5,549 bases of DNA. Origin: an uncultured Spartobacteria bacterium (GTDB lineage: Bacteria > Verrucomicrobiota > Verrucomicrobiae > Chthoniobacterales > UBA6821). Where the stretch lies: the NCBI GenBank assembly GCA_903919105.1, contig CAIXGT010000142.1, forward strand, positions 1-5,549. Reading direction: 5' to 3'. The notes beneath the pieces are model-generated. The model was given only the letters and a program-made list of their open reading frames with translations. It had not been told where the DNA came from and made no database searches. Below are positions 1 to 5,549 of the stretch, piece after piece. The translations under genes were made by a program, and so were the position numbers. Each line of letters begins with the position of its first letter. Position 1 is the first letter of the stretch.

Positions 1-764
1 TTCTCGTGGCCGATGCGATTGACTCCGCAGACATAGCAGCCGTTGGCTAATGCATGGGCACGCTGGGCGAGTTGCCAGGCGGCTTTCTGATTCTCCCCAT
101 ACTGCTCCTTCTCCGAGGGATGCCAGCCGATCGCGGTTGGATAGAAAATCACCTCCGAACCCTGCAGGGCCGTAAGGCGCGCCGCCTCCGGATACCACTG
201 GTCCCAGCAGATGAGTACACCCAGATCACCCGCGCTGGTCTTCCAGTTGCGAAAACCGAGATCACCAGGCGTGAAGTAAAACTTCTCATAGAAAAGCGGA
301 TCATCGGGAATATGCATCTTCCGGTACTTTCCGAGATACTTACCGTCGGCCTCAATGACGGCCGTCGTGTTGTGATAGAGGCCCGGCGCCCGTTTTTCGA
401 ACAGGGAGGCGATGATCACCACGCCGAGTTCCTTGGCTAATTTACCAAGCGACTTCGTGGTAGGTCCCGGGATCGCCTCGGCCAGCTTGAAATAGTCGTG
501 ATCCTCGCTCTGGCAGAAGTACTCGCTCAGGAAAAGCTCCGGCAGGCAGACCACCTTAGCCCCTTTCTTCGCAGCCTCACGGATCAGACGGATGGCGGTC
601 TTAATATTCTCCGAGGGAGAGCTGACGCAACGCATCTGAACCAAGCCCACAGTGATTTTGTCTTTGGGAATCTTGGAAGCCTTGGGAACCGAGGCGGCTC
701 GGGAGTTTTTCCGCGAAACTTTGGAAGCTTTCGAAGATTTAAGTGTTTTGGCTTTCTTTGGCAC
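1..764 (-). CDS. aguB: N-carbamoylputrescine amidase (nitrilase superfamily), C-terminus cut by window edge
   Basis: Cytoplasmic enzyme that hydrolyses N-carbamoylputrescine to putrescine, CO2 and ammonia, the last step of the agmatine route to polyamines. The 254 visible codons read without a break. The nitrilase triad is visible: Glu76 in CLPEL, Lys149 in YRKMHIP, Cys186 in [13 protein letters not shown]. AguB-type signatures are [12 protein letters not shown] (130-141), the [17 protein letters not shown] stretch (154-171) and [12 protein letters not shown] (213-224). The last visible residues are CGVNRIGHE, so I estimate 50-75 residues lie beyond the left edge. Start: an in-frame TAG at 774-776 and the absence of any ATG or TTG before the conserved core leave GTG at 764 as the only usual start. 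This gives a Lys/Ser/Ala-rich extension of about 35 residues before the first beta strand (KITVGLVQM). The purine run just before the GTG is too close to be a good ribosome site. The agmatine deiminase partner gene is not in the window. Identity is close to certain; the exact start is less so. Confidence 0.94.
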   Translation of the reverse strand, partial: MPKKAKTLKSSKASKVSRKNSRAASVPKASKIPKDKITVGLVQMRCVSSPSENIKTAIRLIREAAKKGAKVVCLPELFLSEYFCQSEDHDYFKLAEAIPGPTTKSLGKLAKELGVVIIASLFEKRAPGLYHNTTAVIEADGKYLGKYRKMHIPDDPLFYEKFYFTPGDLGFRNWKTSAGDLGVLICWDQWYPEAARLTALQGSEVIFYPTAIGWHPSEKEQYGENQKAAWQLAQRAHALANGCYVCGVNRIGHE

Positions 765-770
765 CTCTCT

Positions 771-787
771 CTGCTACCCAATAGCAG
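771..787. repeat. Perfect dyad CTGCTA-CCCAA-TAGCAG in the divergent aguB/cyclophilin gap
   Basis: A 6-bp perfect inverted repeat (771-776 and 782-787) with a 5-base spacer. It sits almost exactly in the middle of the 27-bp gap between the GTG start of aguB (764) and the ATG of the cyclophilin gene (792). It could be an operator shared by both genes or a short hairpin in either mRNA leader. The left arm supplies the TAG that closes the aguB frame upstream. The pattern is directly visible; the function is inferred only from position. Confidence 0.45.
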
Positions 788-791
788 TCCA

Positions 792-1391
792 ATGAAAAAG
801 ACACTTTTCGCCTTATCAACGACCTTAACCACCACTCTTTGCATGGCCCCCGGTATCGCCGGAGCCGCAAACCCCGCCGAACCCGTCAAGGACATCCGCA
901 TTACCCTCCACACATCCAAGGGAGACATCCATGCGACCATGTATGCCAGCAAGGCCCCGATTACCGTAGCGAACTATCTGAATCTCGCCCGCCGCGGATT
1001 CTACGATGGCATCACCTTCCACCGCGTCATTGCTGATTTCATGATCCAGGGTGGTGATCCGACAGGCAGCGGCATGGGGGGCCCCGGTTACAAATTCGCC
1101 GACGAGTTCGCTCCCGGTCTCAAGCACGACCGTGGCGGTCTCTTCTCGATGGCCAATTCCGGACCAGGCACCAATGGCAGTCAGTTCTTCATCACCCATG
1201 TCCCGACTCCTTGGCTTGATGGCAAGCATGCCATCTTTGGCGCCGTCGACGGCCCTAAGGATCAGGATGTCGTGAACGCCATCAAACAGGGAGATAAGAT
1301 CACCTCGATTGATATCGTCGATTCACCCGAGTCTCTCTTCGCCGCTCAGGCCGCGCAGATCGCTGTTTGGAACAAGGCGCTCTCCAAGTAA
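792..1391 (+). CDS. Cyclophilin-type peptidyl-prolyl cis-trans isomerase, exported
   Basis: Catalyses cis-trans isomerisation of X-Pro bonds to help proteins fold, probably in the periplasm. The 199-residue product begins with a signal peptide: basic MKK, a hydrophobic/Thr-rich segment to about residue 20, then a likely signal peptidase I site near GIAGA-A (about 25). The cyclophilin domain runs from about residue 34 to 175. Residues matching the human CypA active site are Arg79 in FHRV, Phe83 and Gln86 in [10 protein letters not shown], Phe133 in NGSQFFITH, Trp141 in PTPWLDGKH, and His146. The length is typical of bacterial single-domain cyclophilins plus a signal sequence. The frame stays open upstream to 498, but that stretch is antisense to aguB. 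The ATG at 792 is chosen because it gives the signal peptide and the usual domain length. No clear Shine-Dalgarno sequence precedes it. A short tail (about 176-199, Ala-rich) follows the domain. A strong terminator lies about 60 bp downstream. Confidence 0.95.
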   Translation: MKKTLFALSTTLTTTLCMAPGIAGAANPAEPVKDIRITLHTSKGDIHATMYASKAPITVANYLNLARRGFYDGITFHRVIADFMIQGGDPTGSGMGGPGYKFADEFAPGLKHDRGGLFSMANSGPGTNGSQFFITHVPTPWLDGKHAIFGAVDGPKDQDVVNAIKQGDKITSIDIVDSPESLFAAQAAQIAVWNKALSK

Positions 1392-1415
1392 GAAGGAAGT
1401 AAGCCGGATAGGCTG

Positions 1416-1436
1416 AAGACTGGAGTCTTTTAGACT
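1416..1436. repeat. Overlapping inverted repeats AGACT / AGTCT / AGACT downstream of the cyclophilin gene
   Basis: AAGACT (1416-1421) is complementary to AGTCTT (1424-1429), and AGTCT (1424-1428) is also complementary to a second AGACT (1432-1436) across a TTT loop. The middle arm can pair with either neighbour but not both. The stems are only 5 bp, so a folded structure in vivo is uncertain. It lies 25 bp after the cyclophilin stop and just ahead of the main terminator. Confidence 0.35.
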
Positions 1437-1449
1437 GTTAGGAATTCAC

Positions 1450-1490
1450 AAAAAAGGCGTTGGCTCAGGAATGAGTCCAACGCTTTTTTT
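1450..1490. terminator. Strong bidirectional intrinsic terminator between convergent cyclophilin and MBL-fold genes
   Basis: Stem GCGTTGG (1457-1463) pairs with CCAACGC (1477-1483). An inner CTCA/TGAG stem (1464-1467 and 1472-1475, with T1476 bulged) closes a GGAA tetraloop. On the plus strand the hairpin is followed by seven T (1484-1490). On the minus strand a six-base A run (1450-1455) gives the T tract, so it can end transcripts from both sides. It is 58 bp past the cyclophilin stop and about 140 bp past the stop of the minus-strand hydrolase gene. Confidence 0.88.
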
Positions 1491-1594
1491 GCGTTGGGAA
1501 GGTGCCTCAAAGGGATGAAGGGGATATGAATAAGGCATGAATCATAGAGCACACTTAAACCATTGGAGCATCCATGAGAGGGAATGACTCTACA

Positions 1595-1611
1595 GATGGG
1601 TTGATCCCATC
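1595..1611. repeat. Small inverted repeat GATGGG-TTGAT-CCCATC near the 3' end of the MBL-fold gene
   Basis: A perfect 6-bp stem with a 5-base loop, 19 bases past the stop codon of the minus-strand hydrolase gene. Neither strand has a T run after it, so it is not a classical intrinsic terminator. It could be an mRNA 3'-end hairpin. The rest of the intergenic stretch 1498-1630 holds no gene, RNA gene or promoter that I can support; its longest ATG frames are under 20 codons. Confidence 0.3.
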
Positions 1612-1630
1612 CCCTTGATCCCTGTGAGTT

Positions 1631-2611
1631 TTAAAAGACGGCGGGTTCGCCTTCGCGTAAAATTCTGATTTTTTCATCGATGCCAAGTGATCTGGCATGA
1701 CCCATCAGGCGATCGGGAGGCTCTTCCATCGGTTCGAATCCTAGGCGGAAGGTGCCATAGTGCATCGGGATCATGATATCCGCACCAAGAGCACTGAAGG
1801 CTCGTAGGGCCTCCTCGGGATTCATGTGGACATCCCGCCCGGTCGGAGCGTCGTAGGCTCCGATCGGGAGTAGTGCTATGTCGATCTTGGAGCGCTCTCC
1901 AATCTCCGTGAATCCCTCAAACCAAGCACTATCACCACAGTGAAAGATTGTGCGTCCGGCATACTCGATCAGGAATCCGCCGAACCCACGGTGCTTGTCA
2001 TGCAGCATTCTGGCGCCCCAGTGATGGGCTGGGGTCAGAGTGATCTTCAGCGAGCCTAGCTCCATGCTCTCCCAGCGCTTCAGCTCCTGCACACGATTGA
2101 AGCCAAGACCATGGACGAGGTCACCGACATGCTCGGGCACGATGATGGGCTGATCAGCCGCCACGGCCCGGAGGGATTTCTTGTCGAGATGATCGAAGTG
2201 GGCATGACTGACAAGAACCAGATCGATTGCGGGAAGTTCGTGGATCTCAAGCCCCGGCTCCTTAAGCCTCTTGATAACCTTCAACCACTTGGCCCAGTTG
2301 GGATCGATCAGGATGGAATGTTCGGGAGTCTGGATCAGGAAGGAGGCATGACCGATCCACGTGATGGCAAGCTCTCCTACTGAGAGTTGAGAAAGCTCTG
2401 GCAGTTTTGTCGGAGAGGAAACAACTTCTCGCGCCGAGAAGAGCGAGGGAATGATGACCTCGGTGAGGAAGTTGCGCTTATGCCATCCCTCCCCGAGCTT
2501 CATCGAGACATGGTGTTCAGGTTTCGACTTGGACGGCGGCTTTGGTTTGGTCTGCATAGCAACCCGCTTCCTGATATTCTCGGTTCCTTGCTTGAGAAGT
2601 TTTTTGACCAT
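1631..2611 (-). CDS. MBL-fold metal-dependent hydrolase, NAPE-phospholipase D-like
   Basis: A metallo-beta-lactamase-fold protein of about 326 residues. Metal-binding residues are in the expected order: His136, His138, Asp140 and His141 in SHAHFDHLD; His197 in TPAHHWGAR; Asp227 in FHCGDSAWF; His284 in PMHYGTF. The arrangement (WIGHASFLI near 85-93, the HxHxDH loop, TPAHHW, GDSAWF, LLPIGAYDAP, HMNPEEA, HYGTF) matches the branch containing mammalian N-acyl-phosphatidylethanolamine phospholipase D and many bacterial UlaG/RomA-like proteins of unknown substrate, so a phosphodiester or lipid substrate is a guess. The frame stays open upstream to 2845, but there it is antisense to the cyclo-ligase gene. 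The ATG at 2611 is preferred; later ATGs (2557, 2503) are possible. The first 35 residues are Lys-rich and outside the fold; no signal peptide is seen. It is divergent from the cyclo-ligase across 31 bp. Confidence 0.88.
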   Translation of the reverse strand: MVKKLLKQGTENIRKRVAMQTKPKPPSKSKPEHHVSMKLGEGWHKRNFLTEVIIPSLFSAREVVSSPTKLPELSQLSVGELAITWIGHASFLIQTPEHSILIDPNWAKWLKVIKRLKEPGLEIHELPAIDLVLVSHAHFDHLDKKSLRAVAADQPIIVPEHVGDLVHGLGFNRVQELKRWESMELGSLKITLTPAHHWGARMLHDKHRGFGGFLIEYAGRTIFHCGDSAWFEGFTEIGERSKIDIALLPIGAYDAPTGRDVHMNPEEALRAFSALGADIMIPMHYGTFRLGFEPMEEPPDRLMGHARSLGIDEKIRILREGEPAVF

Positions 2612-2642
2612 GGTCGCCACGTTTGTGTCATAGAAAGAGTGG

Positions 2643-3245
2643 ATGAGAACTGCTGAAAAGCAAAGGCTACGTGAGCGGATGAAAATGATCTCTGATGAAA
2701 GGTCTTTGCTTTTACCTTTACCGTTCGAAGCCGAGGCTTCGTTTATGGAAAATATTCTCAAACTGGATGGCTGGAAAAATTCCTCTTCCGTTCTCCTCTT
2801 CTCCCCTATCGAGTGGGAACCAGATCCCATGAAGCTCATCAGCACCGCACCGGAATACTCCTTTTTCTTTCCAAGGATTGCGGGAGATGATCTGGAAATC
2901 TACAGGATAAATCCGAGAAGCTGCTGGATCACCGGGTCTTATGGCATCAGAGAACCGGACCCCGGAAGCTGGGATCGAGCAGGACTCTCCGAGGTCGATC
3001 TGGCTTTGATACCGGGGCTGGCATTCGATCCGAAGGGCGGACGACTCGGACGGGGGAAAGGATTCTACGACCGCCTGCTTGGTAATCCGGAGTTCCGGGG
3101 AATTAAGGCAGGGCTTGCTTGGGATTGGCAGATCGTGGCCGAGGTGCCTTGCGATAGTGATGACATTCCTATGGACTTCGTTGTCACTCCGAGAAAAATC
3201 CATCAGACTGGGAGCACGTTGGACAAACTGGAAGAAAGAAGATAA
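2643..3245 (+). CDS. 5-formyltetrahydrofolate cyclo-ligase (5,10-methenyltetrahydrofolate synthetase)
   Basis: Cytoplasmic enzyme that uses ATP to convert 5-formyl-THF to 5,10-methenyl-THF, returning this folate to the one-carbon pool. The 200 residues are the normal length. Family signatures are SYGIREP (99-105), the ATP/folate-binding stretch from PGLAFD (124) through GGRLGRGKGFYDR (132-144), and a C-terminal VPCDSDD-PMDFVVTP segment (168-183). In that last motif most relatives have Glu-x-His-Asp where this protein reads Asp-Ser-Asp-Asp. The start at 2643 follows a purine-rich GAAAGAG (2633-2639); an internal ATG at 2679 would remove the usual basic N-terminal helix. The gene begins 31 bp from the divergent hydrolase gene and is followed after 13 bp by the PerM-family gene, probably in one transcript. 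Bacterial homologues are called ygfA, fau or mthfs. Confidence 0.95.
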   Translation: MRTAEKQRLRERMKMISDERSLLLPLPFEAEASFMENILKLDGWKNSSSVLLFSPIEWEPDPMKLISTAPEYSFFFPRIAGDDLEIYRINPRSCWITGSYGIREPDPGSWDRAGLSEVDLALIPGLAFDPKGGRLGRGKGFYDRLLGNPEFRGIKAGLAWDWQIVAEVPCDSDDIPMDFVVTPRKIHQTGSTLDKLEERR

Positions 3246-3258
3246 TTGCTAGTAGTTC

Positions 3259-4554
3259 ATGGCCTACCCAGAACTTCCCACATCTTTTCAGAAGAAAGTC
3301 TGCTGGGCGGCCTTGACGGCTGTGGCGGCTCTGGCATTCATCTCGGTCATTCTGCTCGCAGGCTGGAGCATCGTTTCCGCATGCGGTTATTTGAAACCGG
3401 TCCTCACCCCGATCGCGATCGCGGCGGTGCTCGCCTATCTGTTGACTCCCGTCGTTGGTCTGCTCTGTCGATGGAGAATCCCTCGGACCTGGGCCGTGGT
3501 CGTCGTCTTTGTCCTCTTCACAGCTGCTTTGGCACTCATCGGCATCACGGTCGCTCCTGCCCTCGAGCATCAGGGTAGCATCTTTGCCAGCCGAATTCCT
3601 GCCTACAGTCAGAGCATCAGCTCTCTGGCCAAACAATCAGCCGCCGAACTCCAGAAACTGGCGGCTCTGAAAGCCAGTACGGTTGCAATCAAGCCCGCCG
3701 GGGGTGCCACCCACACCGCCATCTTCCCTCTCGAAGATCTCACTCCCGACCGCATCAAGCTCTACGGCATCGAGCTTGCCAGCAACGGCCTTGCCTGGAT
3801 GCAGGAGAAGCTGCCAACCATCGCCTCGGCCACCGGAACCTTTCTACAAAAAAGTATCGGAGGTGTTTTCGGTATTCTCGGGTTCCTGCTCAGCCTTATT
3901 CTGGTTCCTGTCTTTCTCTTTTTCTTCCTGCTCGAGTCACCTGAGATCGGGGCTAATTGGAGTCGTTATCTTCCACTCCGAGCCTCTCCGCTCAAGGAGG
4001 AGATCGTTTCTCTCTTCAATGAGATCAATGACTATTTGATCCACTTCTTCCGTGGTCAACTTCTGGTCAGCCTTATCGACGGAGCTGTCGTCGGCACCGC
4101 CCTGTATCTGGTTGTTCATCTCGATTTCGCCTTCCTGATAGGACTCATGGTCGGTATCCTCTGCCTGATTCCCTACCTTGGCATGGTCCTCTGCCTGGCC
4201 CCGGCACTACTGATTGCGTTGGCTCAGTATGGTGACCTATGGCATCCAACCCTTGTGCTGATTGTCTTCCTAGTGGCCCACAATCTGGACGGGATCTTTA
4301 TCTCTCCGAAAATCATCGGCGAATCTGTCGGCCTCCATCCAATGACCGTGATCATCTCTGTCTTCGCTTGGACGATCGTCTTGGGAGGCCTGCTTGGTGC
4401 ATTACTGGCTGTCCCCCTCACCGCCACGCTGAAAGTGCTTTTACGTCGCTATTTCTGGGACCTCCCACCTGAGCAACCGATTCAGCAGTCTCTGAAGATC
4501 GAGGAGACTATAGAAAAAAAGACTTCCGCAATGACTGTGGAATTGCCTCTCTGA
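3259..4554 (+). CDS. AI-2E/PerM-family integral membrane protein (putative permease)
   Basis: A 431-residue inner-membrane protein of the AI-2E transporter (PerM/YdiK/TqsA) family. Members are linked to export of the AI-2 signal or to ion/proton exchange; the substrate here cannot be read from sequence. Hydrophobic segments are at about 16-40, 48-70 and 78-100, then a soluble stretch at about 101-200, then segments at about 200-226, 266-287, 290-323, 331-348 and 362-395. Family motifs are IPYLGMVLCLAPALLIAL (304-321) and PKIIGESVGLHP (350-361) followed by GGLLGALLAVPLTA (376-389). The last 35 residues are hydrophilic and rich in Glu and Lys. The ATG at 3259 is 13 bp after the cyclo-ligase stop, with no clear Shine-Dalgarno in between, so translation may be coupled. 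Its TGA stop directly abuts the stop of the convergent rhomboid gene, with no bases between. Confidence 0.92.
   Translation: MAYPELPTSFQKKVCWAALTAVAALAFISVILLAGWSIVSACGYLKPVLTPIAIAAVLAYLLTPVVGLLCRWRIPRTWAVVVVFVLFTAALALIGITVAPALEHQGSIFASRIPAYSQSISSLAKQSAAELQKLAALKASTVAIKPAGGATHTAIFPLEDLTPDRIKLYGIELASNGLAWMQEKLPTIASATGTFLQKSIGGVFGILGFLLSLILVPVFLFFFLLESPEIGANWSRYLPLRASPLKEEIVSLFNEINDYLIHFFRGQLLVSLIDGAVVGTALYLVVHLDFAFLIGLMVGILCLIPYLGMVLCLAPALLIALAQYGDLWHPTLVLIVFLVAHNLDGIFISPKIIGESVGLHPMTVIISVFAWTIVLGGLLGALLAVPLTATLKVLLRRYFWDLPPEQPIQQSLKIEETIEKKTSAMTVELPL
4514..4542 (-). terminator. Possible weak terminator for the rhomboid operon, inside the 3' end of the PerM-family gene
   Basis: Read on the minus strand, TTCC (4542-4539) pairs with GGAA (4527-4524). 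After one mismatch, two more pairs (CA/TG) close a 5-base loop. Three bases after the stem comes a run of seven T (4520-4514). It begins 12 bases past the rhomboid stop. The stem is short and AT-containing, so efficiency is doubtful. It is suggested because the convergent genes leave no intergenic room for a terminator. Confidence 0.3.
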
Positions 4555-5193
4555 TTAGTCCGGTAGCGGCGGTGGGAGCTCGGAGATCTGCTGCACCAGT
4601 CCCAGCTTCTTATAGAAAAAACAGATCGCAAATCCCGCAATGCCGCCTCCAAGATGGGCGAGATGCCCGATCTGGCGCTCGAATCCCAAGAGCCAGAAAA
4701 GCAGGGATACCACGATGATAAGCCACCCGAGTGTGGAGGCTTTCATTTTCACGGGAATGATGAAGAAAATAAGTGCAGTGATCTGCAGATTGGGAAAGAG
4801 CGTTCCAAAGCCAACCAAGAGTGCACAGACCGATCCGGAAGCCCCCACCAGATCAACGCTGCCCGGTGTCACGAGGGTCTGTAGGATCCCTCCGAACACA
4901 GCCCCCCCGAGATAAAGCAAAAGGTAGCGAAGAGGTCCAAGTAACTCCTCGAGGAGTGGACCCGTGAACCAGAGCGCCACCATGTTCACGACGAAATGCA
5001 GCAGGTTGCCATGAAGAAACGCATGAGTGACCAACTGCCACCATCCCCCACCCGACAACCCCTCTCGACTCAGCGCCAAAGAAGGAAAGAGCGAACAATC
5101 AAAAAAGAATCGGAAGAGCTCTTCCGAGAGGAAAAGCGTCAGGTTAATCCCGAAGAGGATCGCGGTGATAGGAGAGCGGCGGAGGCGTTCCAT
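4555..5193 (-). CDS. Rhomboid-family intramembrane serine protease
   Basis: A polytopic membrane protease that cuts substrate transmembrane segments within the bilayer. The product is 212 residues from the ATG at 5193 and has a compact six-helix rhomboid core. Key residues are His66 and Asn70 in the HGN-LLHFVVNM segment of the second helix, catalytic Ser119 in GASG, and His180 in GHLAHLGGG, the usual Ser-His dyad with its oxyanion-hole partners. Hydrophobic helices lie at about 8-25, 63-80, 86-107, 115-133, 137-147, 155-170 and 178-194, followed by a short Pro-rich tail. Start choice: a TTG at 5214 (7 residues longer) overlaps the TGA of the upstream lipid kinase gene in a TTGA arrangement and has a GAAGG one base before it; the ATG at 5193 has a better codon but only a weak GGGA. 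Either way it is tightly linked, probably co-transcribed, with the kinase gene. Active-site residues are all present, so it is likely functional; substrates are unknown. Confidence 0.93.
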   Translation of the reverse strand: MERLRRSPITAILFGINLTLFLSEELFRFFFDCSLFPSLALSREGLSGGGWWQLVTHAFLHGNLLHFVVNMVALWFTGPLLEELLGPLRYLLLYLGGAVFGGILQTLVTPGSVDLVGASGSVCALLVGFGTLFPNLQITALIFFIIPVKMKASTLGWLIIVVSLLFWLLGFERQIGHLAHLGGGIAGFAICFFYKKLGLVQQISELPPPLPD

Positions 5194-5210
5194 TGTCCCG
5201 ATGACATTGA

Positions 5211-5549
5211 TCAAGCCTTCTTTGAGACAGGTGCCAAAACAGAAAGCCCGGCCTCACGGAGGGAAAAGGCGAGTGGGAGATACCCGACCATCTCGCCATC
5301 AAGTTCGTAAGGGACCGGTTCTTCGGAGGAGAGTTGCAAGGAGGATGTCTGGAAATACTCCACATCCTTCAATTCCGCATGCTGACCCATCAGAATGGCA
5401 TGCATGTAGCGGAGGAGGTCCCAAGGACTTTGACTCTTAAAAACAAGGACATCCAGTAGGCCGTCAACTTGAGAACCCTGACGGAACATCGTAAACGGGC
5501 CACCGTAGAAACGGCCGTTCCCCAGCAATACAAACGATCCAATCCTCAA
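5211..5549 (-). CDS. YegS/DAG-kinase-family lipid kinase, C-terminal part (5' end beyond window)
   Basis: The visible 112 residues match the C-terminal beta-rich domain of the diacylglycerol/sphingosine-type lipid kinase family (YegS, DgkB, BmrU). These phosphorylate membrane lipids such as diacylglycerol, phosphatidylglycerol or sphingoid bases. Family features are VLLGNGRFYGGPF near the beginning, VDGLLDVLVFK, a VEYF stretch and EEPVPYELDGE, where the Asp-Gly-Glu is a conserved C-terminal element, ending in a hydrophobic strand (LSVLAPV). The ATP-binding N-terminal domain, about 180-200 residues, lies past the right edge. The TTG at 5549 is an internal Leu codon, not a start. The TGA at 5211-5213 overlaps the possible TTG start of the rhomboid gene. 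The family is clear; the lipid substrate is not. Confidence 0.88.
   Translation of the reverse strand: MRIGSFVLLGNGRFYGGPFTMFRQGSQVDGLLDVLVFKSQSPWDLLRYMHAILMGQHAELKDVEYFQTSSLQLSSEEPVPYELDGEMVGYLPLAFSLREAGLSVLAPVSKKA

Noticed and set aside
54..440. Long plus-strand open frame opposite aguB
   Set aside because: It is fully antisense to a clear nitrilase-family gene, its product has no recognisable fold or motif, and the aguB frame carries all the conserved residues.
498..791. 98-residue N-terminal extension of the cyclophilin frame
   Set aside because: It is antisense to aguB and would place the signal peptide in the interior of the protein; the ATG at 792 gives a normal exported cyclophilin.
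1601..1622. TTGATCCC direct repeat (1601-1608 and 1615-1622)
   Set aside because: Eight bases, two copies, no further regularity; probably chance.
1392..1630. Search for a tRNA, small RNA gene or small protein in the largest intergenic region
   Set aside because: No cloverleaf is visible, ATG frames are under 20 codons, and the visible structure is explained by terminator-type hairpins.
2604..2634. TTGACC as a -35 box with CATAGA as a -10 for a leaderless cyclo-ligase transcript
   Set aside because: The -35 match is good, but the -10 matches only about half the consensus and the spacing is 19 bases; too weak to annotate.
2612..2845. 78-residue upstream extension of the MBL-fold hydrolase frame
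   Set aside because: It lies antisense to the conserved cyclo-ligase gene and shows no domain; the ATG at 2611 is a more sensible start.
2718..3203. 161-codon minus-strand frame opposite the cyclo-ligase
   Set aside because: It is a shadow of the cyclo-ligase gene with no recognisable motif.
4585..4627. GATCTG / CAGATC inverted repeat in the 3' end of the rhomboid gene
   Set aside because: The loop is over 30 bases and no T run follows on the plus strand, so it is not a credible terminator for the PerM-family transcript.

Overview
The window holds seven protein genes, two of them cut by the window edges, and no RNA gene, insertion sequence, phage gene, CRISPR array or defence-system gene that I could recognise. 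Coding density is very high and base composition looks moderately GC-rich. A periplasmic-type cyclophilin with a signal peptide suggests a Gram-negative bacterium. The weak Shine-Dalgarno signals and a Lys/Ser/Ala-rich tail on an enzyme would fit a Verrucomicrobiota/PVC-type genome, but that placement is a tentative inference; no marker gene is present.

Layout, left to right. (1) Minus strand, running off the left edge: N-carbamoylputrescine amidase (aguB), a putrescine biosynthesis enzyme, with a GTG start and an unusual basic N-terminal extension. (2) Divergent from it across only 27 bp, which carry a perfect 6-bp dyad in the middle: a secreted cyclophilin-type peptidyl-prolyl isomerase. 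(3) A 239-bp convergent intergenic region with a strong bidirectional terminator and two nested sets of competing inverted repeats. (4) Minus strand: a metallo-beta-lactamase-fold hydrolase resembling NAPE-hydrolysing phospholipase D. (5) Divergent from it across 31 bp: a plus-strand pair, 5-formyltetrahydrofolate cyclo-ligase and, 13 bp later, an AI-2E/PerM-family membrane protein. (6) Minus strand from the right edge: the C-terminal part of a YegS/DAG-kinase-like lipid kinase, followed by a rhomboid intramembrane protease. The last two genes are packed tightly enough to be one operon.

The genes are mostly housekeeping and do not form one recognisable pathway: polyamine synthesis, protein folding in the envelope, folate one-carbon recycling, and several membrane or lipid functions (NAPE-PLD-like hydrolase, lipid kinase, rhomboid, PerM-like protein). 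The notable points lie in the organisation: very short divergent gaps, one convergent pair whose stop codons abut with zero bases between them, and alternate-pairing hairpins. I found no convincing novel system.
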